Shown: one piece after another, positions 11,739-22,663 of the stretch | How the letters are laid out: each line of letters starts with the position of its first letter | Position numbering within the stretch: the first letter of the stretch is position 1 | From: Gnetum montanum | Taxonomy: Eukaryota; Streptophyta; Gnetopsida; Gnetales; Gnetaceae | Assembly (NCBI GenBank): GCA_015680685.1 | Contig: MNCI01030582.1 | Coordinates: 533,692 to 597,691 of the forward strand | Length of the DNA stretch: 64,000 nt | Reading direction: 5' to 3' | Position numbers and translations under genes: made by a program | The notes under the pieces: model-generated | Seen by the model: only the letters and a program-made list of their open reading frames with translations | Database searches by the model: none | What the model was told of the DNA's origin: nothing

Positions 11739-14700
11739 AGCATGGGGTCCACAAGGGGCCTAAGTACATCAACAAAAACATTAGGCAAAGGAAATAAAAT
11801 AAGCACCTCACTTTTCATTAAACTGCAAATACATAGTCCAAAATTATATCCACATTTACATTTGTAACATCACGAAACCACGAGGATTACATTTCAAAAT
11901 TTTAAAACATTAATGAATAAGCTATGGGTCTTCTCCTATGTCTTTATCCATTTCCCCGCTAGGTCCTATATCCTTGTCTAGATCCTGAATGAATCAATAA
12001 CAAAATAATAAACCAATGAGCGAGCAAGGAAATGCATAAGGATATCATGAGATAAATTGCAATAAAGAAATACTTGGCTAACTTGAGATGGGCCTACATC
12101 CATGTTTGGTGGTATTCTATCAAGGCTAGATGCTAAGCACTGAATGATTTCTTCCTCACTCAAATTAGCCTAGTCTTCCTCCCCTAAATCAACACCTACT
12201 AAGATTTTCCCTTTCTCCACAGCCGTCCATGTGGGTGGTCCTAGAGAAAATGTGGCAGAGGTGGCCTCTCTAGAAGGCATGGTCATTTCCCTCTCGGGAC
12301 ATTCATTGACCACCAAGTATTTCACAAGTTTATCATAGGCCTAGGTACTGCCAATCACATCAAGGAATAGCTCACGACCTTTCCATTCTATAGATGCATC
12401 TCGATACTTTTGGTGGTAAGTAGCACATTCCATTTTATACATATGTTTATGATTCTTTTGTGCTTGCCCCCATTCATATACTTTAGCACTATCATCTTTC
12501 CAATCTTGATTCTTCTGGGCTAAGAGATCCATTTGTAGACGTTGTTTGATTATTTCACATGTGGCCTTGTTTTTTCCCCTTACAACAAATCAATATCTAG
12601 TGTAATCAATTACGGTCGTATGCCAACTACCATTTGAATTATCATGGGCCACTAGGAATTCATTTTGCAATCGTAGGTCTTCTAGTTTAGCTACCTAACT
12701 TGCCTTTTCTTTTTCAAGTTTCTGAACTCATTTCCAAAGATCTTCATTGATGCGTATACACCTCCACAGTGATTATTCCAAGTATAGTGCACATTTTCTT
12801 ATCTCATCATATACATGATGAGGCACCTCTATTACCTCTAGAGGGAGTTCAGGCATAGCTTTGACTTCAACTACCTGTGTTGGGTCCCATTTAAGTCGTG
12901 AAGCTATTATACCAAAAACAAGGAAGTGTTAGTCATAAAATGGTGGCAAAAATGGAACAACATAAAAAAAATGTGATAGCCCTAACGCACCTATCTTAGG
13001 GTCAATTTGCTTTAGGTAGTCGATCATGTCATCTACTACACCTTCCATAAAGGCAAACTTATCTGGGGTTTTCACCCATGGTTGTAGGCAAAAAAGTAGA
13101 TGAAGACTCAAGGCCCTTGGTAGAAGTAGTACTTGCTGCACAATATAGCATGTTAGCATTATAAAGAAAAGAAGAAAAGGGAGAGGAAAACAAGAAAACA
13201 AACAAACAGAAGAGGATAAGAGGAAAGAGGAAAAGTGAGAGGATAACATAAATGGCAGTGAAAAGCTCCTACCTAGCAAACCCTCAAGGGTGAGAGTGGG
13301 GGGATCTCCCATTGGCACACTATCAAACAAACTAGAAAACTCACCATCCTCAAAATGCAACCCCTCTTCTTCAAGCTACCTTAAGAGTGTAGTGGCTTCC
13401 TCTGCTATCATGTGCCCCTCAGGTTGTAGGACACTATCTACAAAAGGCTCCTCTATAGTAGGGGCCTCCTCTTCTGTAGCAGGAGCCTCTTCTTCGATAG
13501 CAAATACCTCTTCCTCATTTACCAAGTATAAGTCAAGGTTATGGTGCTAGTGCAACATACATGCATGAAAAAGAAAAAAGGTGGCAAATAAGTTAACTAA
13601 GGGATACTCACCAACAAGCTCAAACTACACATTGCAGACTTTGATGTGTAGCCTTTTGCCCCTTTCTTCAGTCATATGTGAAGGTTCCTCTATAGGATGA
13701 GGCTTCTTAATTTGCAACATTAACTTTATTTTTTCTACAATAAGCTGTGCTCCCCTCATTGCATTGCCCGTGTTGGTGGGGGGAGCCTCTTCAAAGCTGT
13801 CATGTGCACAAAAGGACAGTCTTGCTTAATCTTTGGTGGTCATGGAAAAAGACTCCCCAATAGCCTTTGAAGGGTCTTGAGACTAGGTGGTGCAGAATAT
13901 GTGGCAAATCCATGGTTTGGATACCTGGGTACGGTCTTGCATCACCTAGATCGCATTCTCCCAGACCACGAAAAATTTGGAAAACTTACGCAAACATGCT
14001 ATGAAAAATGTAAAATTCACATGGGAACATGCATCAAGTTTGCCACACAACTAGATCATTTCAGCCCATAGGCCTTCTGCAAGATACTTAGCCTAGCTAT
14101 ATCGCATCCCCTCTTCCATTACATCCCTCATAATCCAAGCTTGCTCTACCCCAAGAATTTTTCCTTGGAAAAGTAGCTTGGAAAAGGCATGAGCCTGGAA
14201 GATGGGGTAGATATGTTGGGCTATCTCCAATTTGATCTTTTTCATATAAATGCCCTTGTGATCCTTGTTAGTGCCTAGCCATTCTTCAATGTCTCCTTGA
14301 TGGTTTAGATCCTTGCTAGTCTTTTCACCCACAAGTAAACCATCAAAAGGAACATTGAAGAGATTTTAAAAAGGGTCATCAGTGATCTCAAAGAGCACTC
14401 ACACATTCTAAACTTGTGTGCGAAAGTGGTCAACACTTTCTATGAAGGAATCAACAAGGGTAACCATTTCCACTTATGCAATGCTTTGGTTCACAGCCAA
14501 AAAGAGATCCATAATCCTAGCCTCCTAAACATTCTAGATAATTATTGTTGGGGCCCCATTGCATAGCCAATGTTGTGACTCATCAACCTCGCCATATTTA
14601 AAGAGAATATTAGCCTCATTACATCCAAAGGTAATTACTGTAACCTCCTTAGATTTGGCTACTACTACAGTAACCAAGAATAAAATCAACCACAAAAAGA

Positions 14701-15825
14701 AAAAATCAATCAAGAATATATAAAGAAACACATAATATAACTCACCTACTGTTAACAGCATGGGGAACAATGGTATTTGCACTAGTACTTCTTCTACAGT
14801 GGGTATCTGACGGAATGCCCATTCACCATCTAACCACCCAAGCTCCTCACACTTCATATAGAATTTAGAGTACTTGGTTGGATAAATTCTAAAATCAACC
14901 CCAAGTTGCTCTATAACACCAACACACACATTCTCAGTGGAGGAGAACTCTTGTAGGGTCGTTTGGACCAAGGCTAACACCCCCTCTCTATCATTAAGAC
15001 CATCTTTATTGATCAAAAATTTGGCAATCGATAAAACATAATAAGCACTCCAAATTATACAAAACAAACAAAACAAGATGTCTAATCATCTTAACAAGAT
15101 TCACTCACCAACATGGTAGATGGTTTCAAGTGGGTTTGGGAAGACTATGCCCATATGGTGAGCAACAAACATGGTGTTATATTTGTGGTAGCATTTGAAC
15201 TATGGCACTGCCAAAATCCAATACAAAAGTCTTAAGCCTTTCAAGTGTTGACTTGAGCCCCCTGCCCCTTCCCCCTTAGTAGATCTGTATGTCATGAATT
15301 TTAAGATACCTCAATTTGCTCCAAGCAGTAACGTTTCCACCAGGACACCTGTTGTTTCAACAAATAAATATGACCATATCATCACACTAAAGTGATGAAG
15401 CAAGAACTCTAAGAATTTTTGGGCACCATCTCGAAACCAAAATACCTAGTTCCCTACTCGCTCATGGGGTGTAGGGACATTGGGTATAGTGGTGCTTATA
15501 AAACATAGAATCCCTACCAGCTCAACTACAATTAGGATTGGCTTCAACATAACCTCGCATTTCACAATGAAAATATTAGTGCATAGTAAGGGTAATTTTC
15601 TTTAAAAAAGGAGAGAATGTGTTTAAAATTTTTTTCTAAGTGCTGGTTACACTCTCATAGAACGTGACAATTTCCTATGTAAAATTTCTCTAAGTGTCAA
15701 TTACATTTTTATAAAGTGTAGCAATTTTCTATAAAAAAATTTCTAAGTATGGAGCATGACAACCGTAGAACAAGAAATCAAACCAAAATTTTTTTAAGTG
15801 TTTGTCCTGCCCCTATAATGTCCCA

Positions 15826-15968
15826 TGTAGACTATGTCTCATGTAGTGTAGTGACTACACCCCATGTAACGTAGCATCCAAACCCCATGCAGCATAGTGG
15901 CTACACCCTATGTAGTGTAGCAACCAAACCTTGTGCAGCATAGTGGCTACGTCCCGTGTAGCGTACCA
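15826..15968. repeat. 46-bp tandem repeat, about three units
   Basis: Units contain AGCATAGTGGCTACACCC and TGTAGTGTAGCAACC. They lie upstream of the phosphatase exon, in what would be the first intron or leader of the antisense gene. Confidence 0.7.
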
Positions 15969-16239
15969 AGTGTCACACTCCCAAAGAGTGTAGCAATGTA
16001 GACAGTCAAACATTTCTAGCTTTCCAGTTATGCTATCAAGGACAACATGGCCTGAGGGCAAACATGGAACACTTGCAAAGCCCTTGCCCTATTCCACCAT
16101 ATGGAACACAAAAAAAGCCCTCCCCCATGTGTTACGCTACATAGGATGCATAAAATCCTCATTCTGTACCATCGCGTGAGACATCCTTGCCATTACCTCG
16201 GTGTAAAATGAAAGAGATAAAAAGGAAATTGTGCATTCC

Positions 16240-16410
16240 TCCCAGCCACAGTGATGGCAGCCATGGCCACGATGTAATAGCTATGGCAGTAGCCATGATG
16301 GTAGTGGAAGTAACCATGCTGTAGCAGCCATGGTGATAACCGTGGCCATAATAGCAGTAGCCATAGCATAGTAGCCACAGTGGCTGTAACAACCAGGGCA
16401 TCGCAACCAC
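16240..16410. repeat. GCCATGG/GTAGCCAT low-complexity tract
   Basis: An irregular repetition of GCCATGG, GTAGCCAT and similar words. It creates overlapping open frames of Cys/Trp/Tyr-rich composition that are not believable proteins. Confidence 0.75.
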
Positions 16411-16776
16411 AAAGCAGGTGTTGACAATAGCAGTACCCACTTAGTAGATCGCCCCATTTCTTCAAAAAAAACACACAACACAGCACAGCAAAAGAATACA
16501 CATGCAAGCAACGTAATAGTGTATCTCACGAATAGTGCCTCCTGAAATTCTCTGACACGTGCTTTGGGGAGACATCGTAGTGTGTGATCCCCTTCATCCA
16601 CATTTGCAAAGACCTAGTGTCTAGACTCACTTTTGTGTGCCATTGTCTTAATTGTCAAGCTCTGGCCTATTGGTGGTTATGCTCTGTAAGTGCTACACTC
16701 TCTTCTCTGGACTACGCTACACTCTAAACTATTAGCTCTGATAGTGAAAATGAAAGGTTTACCATGGGTAAATCCC

Positions 16777-16784
16777 TATTTATA
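16777..16784 (-). promoter_or_regulatory. TATA box of antisense gene
   Basis: TATAAATA on the minus strand (context GGGTATAAATAGGG) lies about 135 bp upstream of ATG 16643. Just upstream (16800-16925) are diverged ~28-bp repeats with GTGGGACACAGAACAT-like words, which may be promoter repeats. Confidence 0.6.
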
Positions 16785-17032
16785 CCCTTCAAGGTTACAT
16801 GACATGACTTTTCTAGAATGTCCTGTGTCCCGGGTGTAACATAGGATGTTCTGTGTCCCACGCGTAATGTGGAACATCTTGTGTTCTGCATGTAACGTGG
16901 GATATCCCATGTTCCATGTAGTGTAGCACATAGATTTCCTCAAATAAATAAATAAATTTTCTATCTAGCGAACATTTGATTCAACCCCTCACTTTAAGCC
17001 TCTAGCCCAAAGCCTCACACTGTAGGCACCGT

Positions 17033-17207
17033 AATAGTCTACTAAGAACTTAAACTAGCAATTTTAGAATTCCCTTTATACCGTATGCATAGTGATAGTC
17101 TGCTAAGATCTTAAATTGGAAATTTTGAAATAAAATTTTACACCTTACGTATAGTTATAGTCTGCTAAGACCTTAAACTAGAAATTTTGAAATATTACAT
17201 AATTACT
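17033..17207 (+). repeat. 62-bp tandem repeat, three units
   Basis: Units start near 17033, 17095 and 17157 and share ATAGTCTGCTAAGACCTTAA and GAAATTTTGAAAT. The CCTTAAACTAG word links them to minisatellites 1 and 2. They lie between the antisense gene's promoter and the RT frame. Confidence 0.85.
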
Positions 17208-17240
17208 TTGCATGCATTTTGCTTCATGTTACTTTTTTAG

Positions 17241-18500
17241 GAAAGTACCACTTGATGTCTTTTGTTCTTTGGCTATTTTGTAGGATTTCTTGGGAAAATG
17301 GCCACACACAATGATCTCCATTCATCTTTAATCTTTACTGAACCCCATGGCAGATTCATGAGACACCTGAACATAGAGCTTGTGGACTTCGAGCCACCTC
17401 CTTGTAACACCAACGTAGCATCCTTAGAAACATCACTGGAGTGGTCAGAACATCTAGTCGAAGCCTTAGATTTAGAATCTGGTGATGTAATTGAAGATCC
17501 ACTTATAGAAACCCTCGTAATAACATGTAAAGGTGAGGCAAAATTTTTAAAGCTTAGCTCTTTTAGGAGCCACAGATTCAACAAAATATCTCTAAAGTCC
17601 TCAACAATGATGTTAAAGTGTTTGCATGGTCTTATGAAGATATGCCGAGCTTATACCCATGCATAATACAACACAACATTATCTTAGATTCACATGTCAA
17701 ATCAATCAAACAAAAAGCTCATAAAATTAAACCAGAGATTGCATTAGCTATTCACGATGAAATCACTAAGCTCTACCAAGCTAGGTTCATCCGAGCAGTC
17801 AATTATGCAGACTGGGTATCAAATATCATGGTGGTCCCTAAGAAAACTAAGGGTATACACATCTGTATATATTTTCAAGATTTAAATAAGGCAACCATCA
17901 AGGATGATTTTCCATTGCCCAATATCAACCAACTTGTCGATACCACAACTAGCCATGCTTTATTATCCTTCACAAATGGATTCTCGGGATACAATCAAAT
18001 CTGTATAAACCCATAACATCAACTTGCTACTACCTTCATGACTCCTTGGGGAACATTTTTTATACAATGATTCCCTTTGGACTAAAAAATGCCAGAGAAA
18101 CATACCAATAGGTAATGACTTACATTTTTAGTGACTATCTTTTACAATGGCTAAATGACTACGTGGATGATATAGCAGTCAAATCCAATAAATCTCCTAA
18201 TCATGCAAATGACTTGAACCTAGTCCTTTAACATTTTCGAAGGCATGACCTTCATCTCAATCCTAAAAAGTGTATCTTCGGTGTCAAAACTAGACACATG
18301 CTAGGCTTCGTAGTATTAGAAACAAGAATAATTGTAGAGCTAGATAAAGTCAAGGCCATTATGAACTTAGCACCATCCACAAACCTTAAAAAGTTATGCA
18401 GACTGCAAGGCAAGGTATAGTTCATACAAAGGTTTATTACAAGGTTAATAGATAAATTGCATCCAATGCAACACCTACTCAAAAAATGAGCTAACTTTGA
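17241..18500 (+). pseudogene. reverse transcriptase of E1
   Basis: A pre-RT leader (17298 onward, MATHNDLHSSLIFTEP) runs into the RT core. Motifs include FAWSYEDMPSLYP, LYQARFIRAVNYADWVSNI, DLNKATIKDDFPLPNINQL and LLSFTNGFSGYNQI. The catalytic YVDD is intact at 18160-18171 (NDYVDDIAVKS). Frames break at about 17560-17620, 18016 and 18230. A TTTTTTAG acceptor-like site at 17233-17240 precedes the frame, as in the second Tat pol. Confidence 0.88.
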
Positions 18501-18504
18501 ATGG

Positions 18505-19440
18505 ATGAACCAATGCCAAGAAGCATTTGATACCTTGAAAAAGAAGCTAGTTCATCTTCCTACCGTTTATCCTCCACAAAGAGATAAGCCTTTCTACATT
18601 TACCTTGCAACTTTAGATACATCCATTGCTGCCTTGCTCTGCCAAAAGAGAGATGATGGCTCTAAAATTCCTATTTACTACCTAAGTCATGCACTAATAG
18701 CTTACAAGGAAAAATACAATGATGTAGAGAGAAATTGTCTCACCTTAGTGTTTGCACTCAAAAAATGTAGACACTATTTATTTCGTAGCTAGGTAAACAT
18801 CATTTGCAAAAATAATATACTCAGGGCCATCACAACTAACATAAATGAAAGTAGTAGGATAGCCAGGTGGAAAGTAATAACCATAGAGTTTGACCTACAT
18901 TATGTATCACAATCATCCACAAATGGTCAAGCAATAGCTACGCAACTTACAACTTCACCTACAAATGACCAAGCAACAATAGATCCTAAATTCCTAGACA
19001 AGCATCCTAGTAGCATAAGCCTAGTACCTGTAGACTTCGAAGCCATTTTACACTTTGACGATGACTCAACCACACAAGCTAGCAATGCTGCTACTATTCT
19101 CACATTTCTCCTCTGGAGAGATCCAACCTTTCATGTACCATTTCGCATTTCTTTGCATGAATAGTGTTGCAAAATATGAGGGTCTCCTTAGGGACATTCT
19201 AGTAGCTCAGGAGTTAAAGATCCAAAGTTCAGCAATTTGAGGAGATTCACAATTGGTCACTAACCAAGTCATAGAGGTCTACGCCTGTAAAGCACAAAAC
19301 TTATGGACTTACTATGATTTGGCAAAATATTTACTAAAACAATTTGCAATCTTGAACATTCAATACATCCCCTGCAATGAAAACACTATAGCCAACACAT
19401 TAGCCATTTTAGCTTTAAGCATGCCATCACACATGTTTGC
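18505..19440 (+). pseudogene. dual RNase H of E1 (gypsy-type plus archaeal-type)
   Basis: Residues from 18505 (EAFDTLKKKLVHLPTVYPP, then YYLSHALIAYKEKYNDVER) are the gypsy RNase H. From about 19035 a second RNase H begins (ILHFDDDSTTQ; YEGLLRDILVAQELKIQ; GDSQLVTNQVIEVYACKAQN; QYIPCNENTIANTLA). Such a second, archaeal-type domain between RNase H and integrase defines the Tat lineage. Several stops and frameshifts are present. Confidence 0.85.
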
Positions 19441-19615
19441 TATCTTGCTTACTTTAATAGTAAAATGTACTGACCCTATCATTCACATAGCAAGTATCAT
19501 GTATGTAAGTGCAGCCCACATGCAAGAATGGTATGATGACATCAAAACATACATTCAACATGGTGAACCTCCACAAAACCTAACATCCACCCAAAAAGAA
19601 GCAATGAGAAAATGA

Positions 19616-20770
19616 GCATGGTAGTATATCCTCGTAGGTGACAATGCTCTATGTCATAGATCTTACAATGGGATACTGCTAACTTGCATAAGTGGCGATG
19701 AAGCCCAAAGAATTTTTGATCAAATTCATGAGGGACTGTGTGGAGGGCACATAGCTCCCAGGGCAATGGTGGGAAAAATTAGACTTTTAGGCTACTATTG
19801 GTCTTATATGGAATGTGATTGGGTTTCTAAGGTAAGGACGTGCAACGTATGCCAACACCATGGAAATCTAATACATGTATCACCTATCAAGTTTCACACT
19901 ATGTAAATTACATGGCCATTTCAACGTTGGGCATTAGACATTATAGGGCCAATAGCAACTAAGTCTTCTGTAGGACATAGCTTTATTATCACCGCAACTA
20001 AATATTTCATCTTAATAGGTTTGCAAATTTCCCTTAGAAAGACCACATCTCAACATGTTTGCAAATTCATCTTAGATAATATAGTGACTCAATTCGGCCT
20101 CCCTATGACTATTGTTACACACAATGGGCCTCAATTCAGTAGCACAGAAACTAGAGCCTTCTGTGAAAATCTTGATGTTAAACACACTTTCTCATCACCA
20201 TATTATCCTCAAGAAAATAGCCAACTAAAAGCCACCAATAAAGCCATTTTCAACCTTCTGAAGAAGATGCTTAGTAGTAGCAAGCGACAATGGTATGAGC
20301 AACTCGTCTATGTGCTTTGGGCCTATCACATAATGTGTAGAATTGTAATAGGTAAGACACCATATAATCTTTTATATGGATCTAAAGTAGTGTTACCTCT
20401 GGAATTGCAGGTCCCATTGCTCCGAATGATCCTCTCGAACTTTATGAATGAGGCTCAGAACAATGAGTCAAGAGTCATTGATCTTGACTCTACGGAGGAA
20501 GAGTGCATCCAAACGCTTAACTGCATCGAGTGGTATCAAGACAAACAATGGCAAAAGCATCACTACAATCTGCACCAATGCCCAATCAAGAAAGGGGATC
20601 TAGTCCTCAAGGCCATCTGCAAGCTTGTGAACAAATTGTCAACTAACTGGGAAATGCCTTTCTTGGTAATAAAAGCATATGAAAATGGGGCATTAAAGCT
20701 TGCTGACTTAGATGGCAATAAGCTCACTAATCTTGTCAACCATCTGTACCTAAAACCGTATTACACCTAA
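19616..20770 (+). pseudogene. integrase of E1
   Basis: The zinc-binding part has IHEGLCGGHIAPRAMVGKI and CNVCQHHGN (about 19725-19865). In the catalytic core the first Asp is present (RWALDIIGP). The second reads VTHNGPQF, an Asp to His change at codon 20120-20122. The third reads QLKATNKA, a Glu to Lys change at 20228-20230. The C-terminal frame from 20021 is open for 249 codons to the TAA at 20768, including the chromo-less tail KKGDLVLKAICK and PFLVIKAYENGALKLADL. It would be catalytically dead. Confidence 0.88.
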
Positions 20771-20813
20771 CATGCAGTATCATGCCAACAATAAAACAAG
20801 GTAAATAGAGTGT

Positions 20814-21180
20814 CCTCTATGACATTAAACTTGCACAGAGTATTCACTATGACTTTAAACTAGAATAGAACATCTGTTATAATGTTAAACTGGCACATAG
20901 TATCTGCCATGATACTAAACTGGCACAACTCATCTACCATGACATTAAACTGGCACAGAATGTCCTTGGGCTATGACATTAAACTGGCATCCACAACATG
21001 GTCTGCTATGACCTTAAACTAGCCATCCACCATCCTCTATGATGTTAAACTAACACAACAGTCTTCTAGGACCTTAAACTAGCACGACATTATCTACCCA
21101 GACCTTAAACTATGTTCCCAATCTACTAGGACCTTAAACTAGCACAACCAATAGTCTACCAAGATCTAAATTGGGTTTGT
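20814..21180 (+). repeat. Minisatellite 2 (29-33-bp units)
   Basis: About a dozen diverged units resembling TCTACTATGACCTTAAACTA plus GCACAAC lie directly after integrase. Tandem repeats in this 3' untranslated position are a known habit of Tat-lineage elements. Confidence 0.85.
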
Positions 21181-22650
21181 AATCTAGCATCTATGGTTTA
21201 GCCTACAAGGTCTCGTGAACAAGCAAGCGACAATACTTCCAATCTTCCGTTGCTTGCCCATTCCTCTTGGGTAGGATGAGGTGGGATGTTGCAATTCTAG
21301 AATGAAGTTTGCATCACCAAGGAAAAAGCTTTTGGGACATTTGCAATGTCATCGTCCCTAGCATCTTTTTGATCTTTCAAAGATGCTATTGGGCATCTTG
21401 CTGACCTTCTAGAGCTACCACCATTGTTGCTAATCATCCTAGTCATAGCTCTCTTCATCAACACCTCTCGTTGGAGTCCCAACACTATTATGGCTCAACC
21501 ATAATGCTACTATCTTCTAGCCCTTGTCATTGTCAGAATCTGGAAGGGCATTTAGTAGCTTAGCTCTCCACTCTATAGATGAATCTCCTAGCTCTTGCTT
21601 TTGGTGAGGATCCCTAAGCACCTACATCACCTTTGCTCCTAGCGTCTTGAGTGCTCACTTCCAGTGTGGCTATTGAAGCTTTCCAACCTGGCATTGTTGA
21701 CGCTTGCAACAGCCTTCCTTCTTTGAACATTCCATGCACCTGACATAGTGCTTGCAACCCTTGCAGTATCCTAAGCAGACAATACTTTGCCCTCACTTCA
21801 TATGATGGTTGTTTTATCTAGTTTTCTCTATGTTGCATTTGCAAGATAAAGTTAGGATGGCATCATTCAAGAATGCGTTTCACCAAAAGAGCAAGACACT
21901 ACATTGTTCCAAAGTACCTACTTCGACTAGCCTAGCTACTTGAGAGTGCATATCCTAATATCCCCTCAACTAACCTAGCCTCTACTTCCCACTCTTGCAA
22001 TTTCCCACATCCCCTCACAAGCTTCCCCAATGCAGATAAAACCCTTTCCCATGCTTAACCACTAAACCCATGATAGACGTAACACAAAGCTTCCTATGGA
22101 AGCCTTTGTAGGTTAGTCAAAGCTCGAGGAGGAAACACTTATCCTACGGTGATCATACGGTTGCCCTCAAGCAGATATGGGTGTGCAGTGCATTTCCAAA
22201 AAAAAGAAGAAAAAAGAAGAAAGAAGAAAAGGAAAAAGAAAAGAAAATGAGATAAGACAAGTGCCCAAGTTAAATGGCACAGTTGTTGCTTTGCAACCAT
22301 CTCAACCTTGGATTGACCATCTCCAAGCATTCCAATGAGAGGTCGAAATCCACAGGGGAAAGACACCTATGCATGCTGACTCTCAGATAAGCACTCTAAT
22401 GAGGGATCACACTATGGCAATAGGTTGTCATGGCATCATATCCTACATTTTTCCTTTTCTCTCCATTGTCCCCTAACCCCATCTCCTCAAACCTATCCCC
22501 TGTTATCTACCACACTTTACTTCCTTAGCACTCTCAAGCATAGCAAAGAATCATCTAAGCAGGAAATGATGAATGGTGTTGGTGTCATGTTCATCATGGT
22601 GTTTCATATTCTTTTTTGACATCTCTTAGAAAAATCCTCCAGACATCGAC
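21181..22650 (-). pseudogene. Degraded second copy of antisense gene (3' exons)
   Basis: The minus strand near 21605-21530 reads PHQKQELGDSSIEWRAKLL, matching YHQKYRDASIEWKGRELF in the main antisense gene (12341-12532 region). Further open minus-strand scraps lie at 21297-21485 and 21614-21796, none intact. A purine-rich tract (22196-22252) follows. I could not see the phosphatase domain here. Confidence 0.5.
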
Positions 22651-22663
22651 AAAGAGGGGCTAG
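22651..22663 (+). promoter_or_regulatory. Polypurine tract of E1
   Basis: AAAGAGGGGCTAG lies immediately before the 3' LTR start TGAAACACC. Confidence 0.75.

Larger units (their letters stand above)
11922..16643 (-). pseudogene. Antisense spliced gene, FCP1/NIF-like phosphatase domain
   Basis: This is a minus-strand gene inside E1. From about 15553 the frame reads ILIVVELVGILCFI, VFWFRDGAQKFLEFLLHHF, SVMIWS, then HMGIVFPNPLETIYHV and TENVCVGVIEQ. This matches in order the plant FCP1-homology (NLI-interacting-factor, HAD) family. The motif-I Asp and the following Asp/Asn appear as Glu and Val, so activity is unlikely. Phase-consistent GT-AG introns: 15108-15004, 14745-14665, 13611-13547, 13272-13136, 12990-12904, 12073-11985. 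The last exon (11984-11922) encodes DLDKDIGPSGEMDKDIGEDP, then a stop. The C-terminal half has a Glu-rich stretch and coiled-coil-like sequence of unknown function. The first exon is unclear: ATG 16643 soon meets a stop or a GTGAGT donor, and ATG 16601 (MDEGDHTLRCLPK) is an alternative. At least five stops in exon 12903-12074 and one frameshift mark decay. Confidence 0.7.

Noticed and set aside
16159-16601. Three overlapping minus-strand frames rich in Trp, Cys and Tyr
   Set aside because: They come from the GCCATGG-type repeat. Only the first codons after 16643 or 16601 might be a real first exon.
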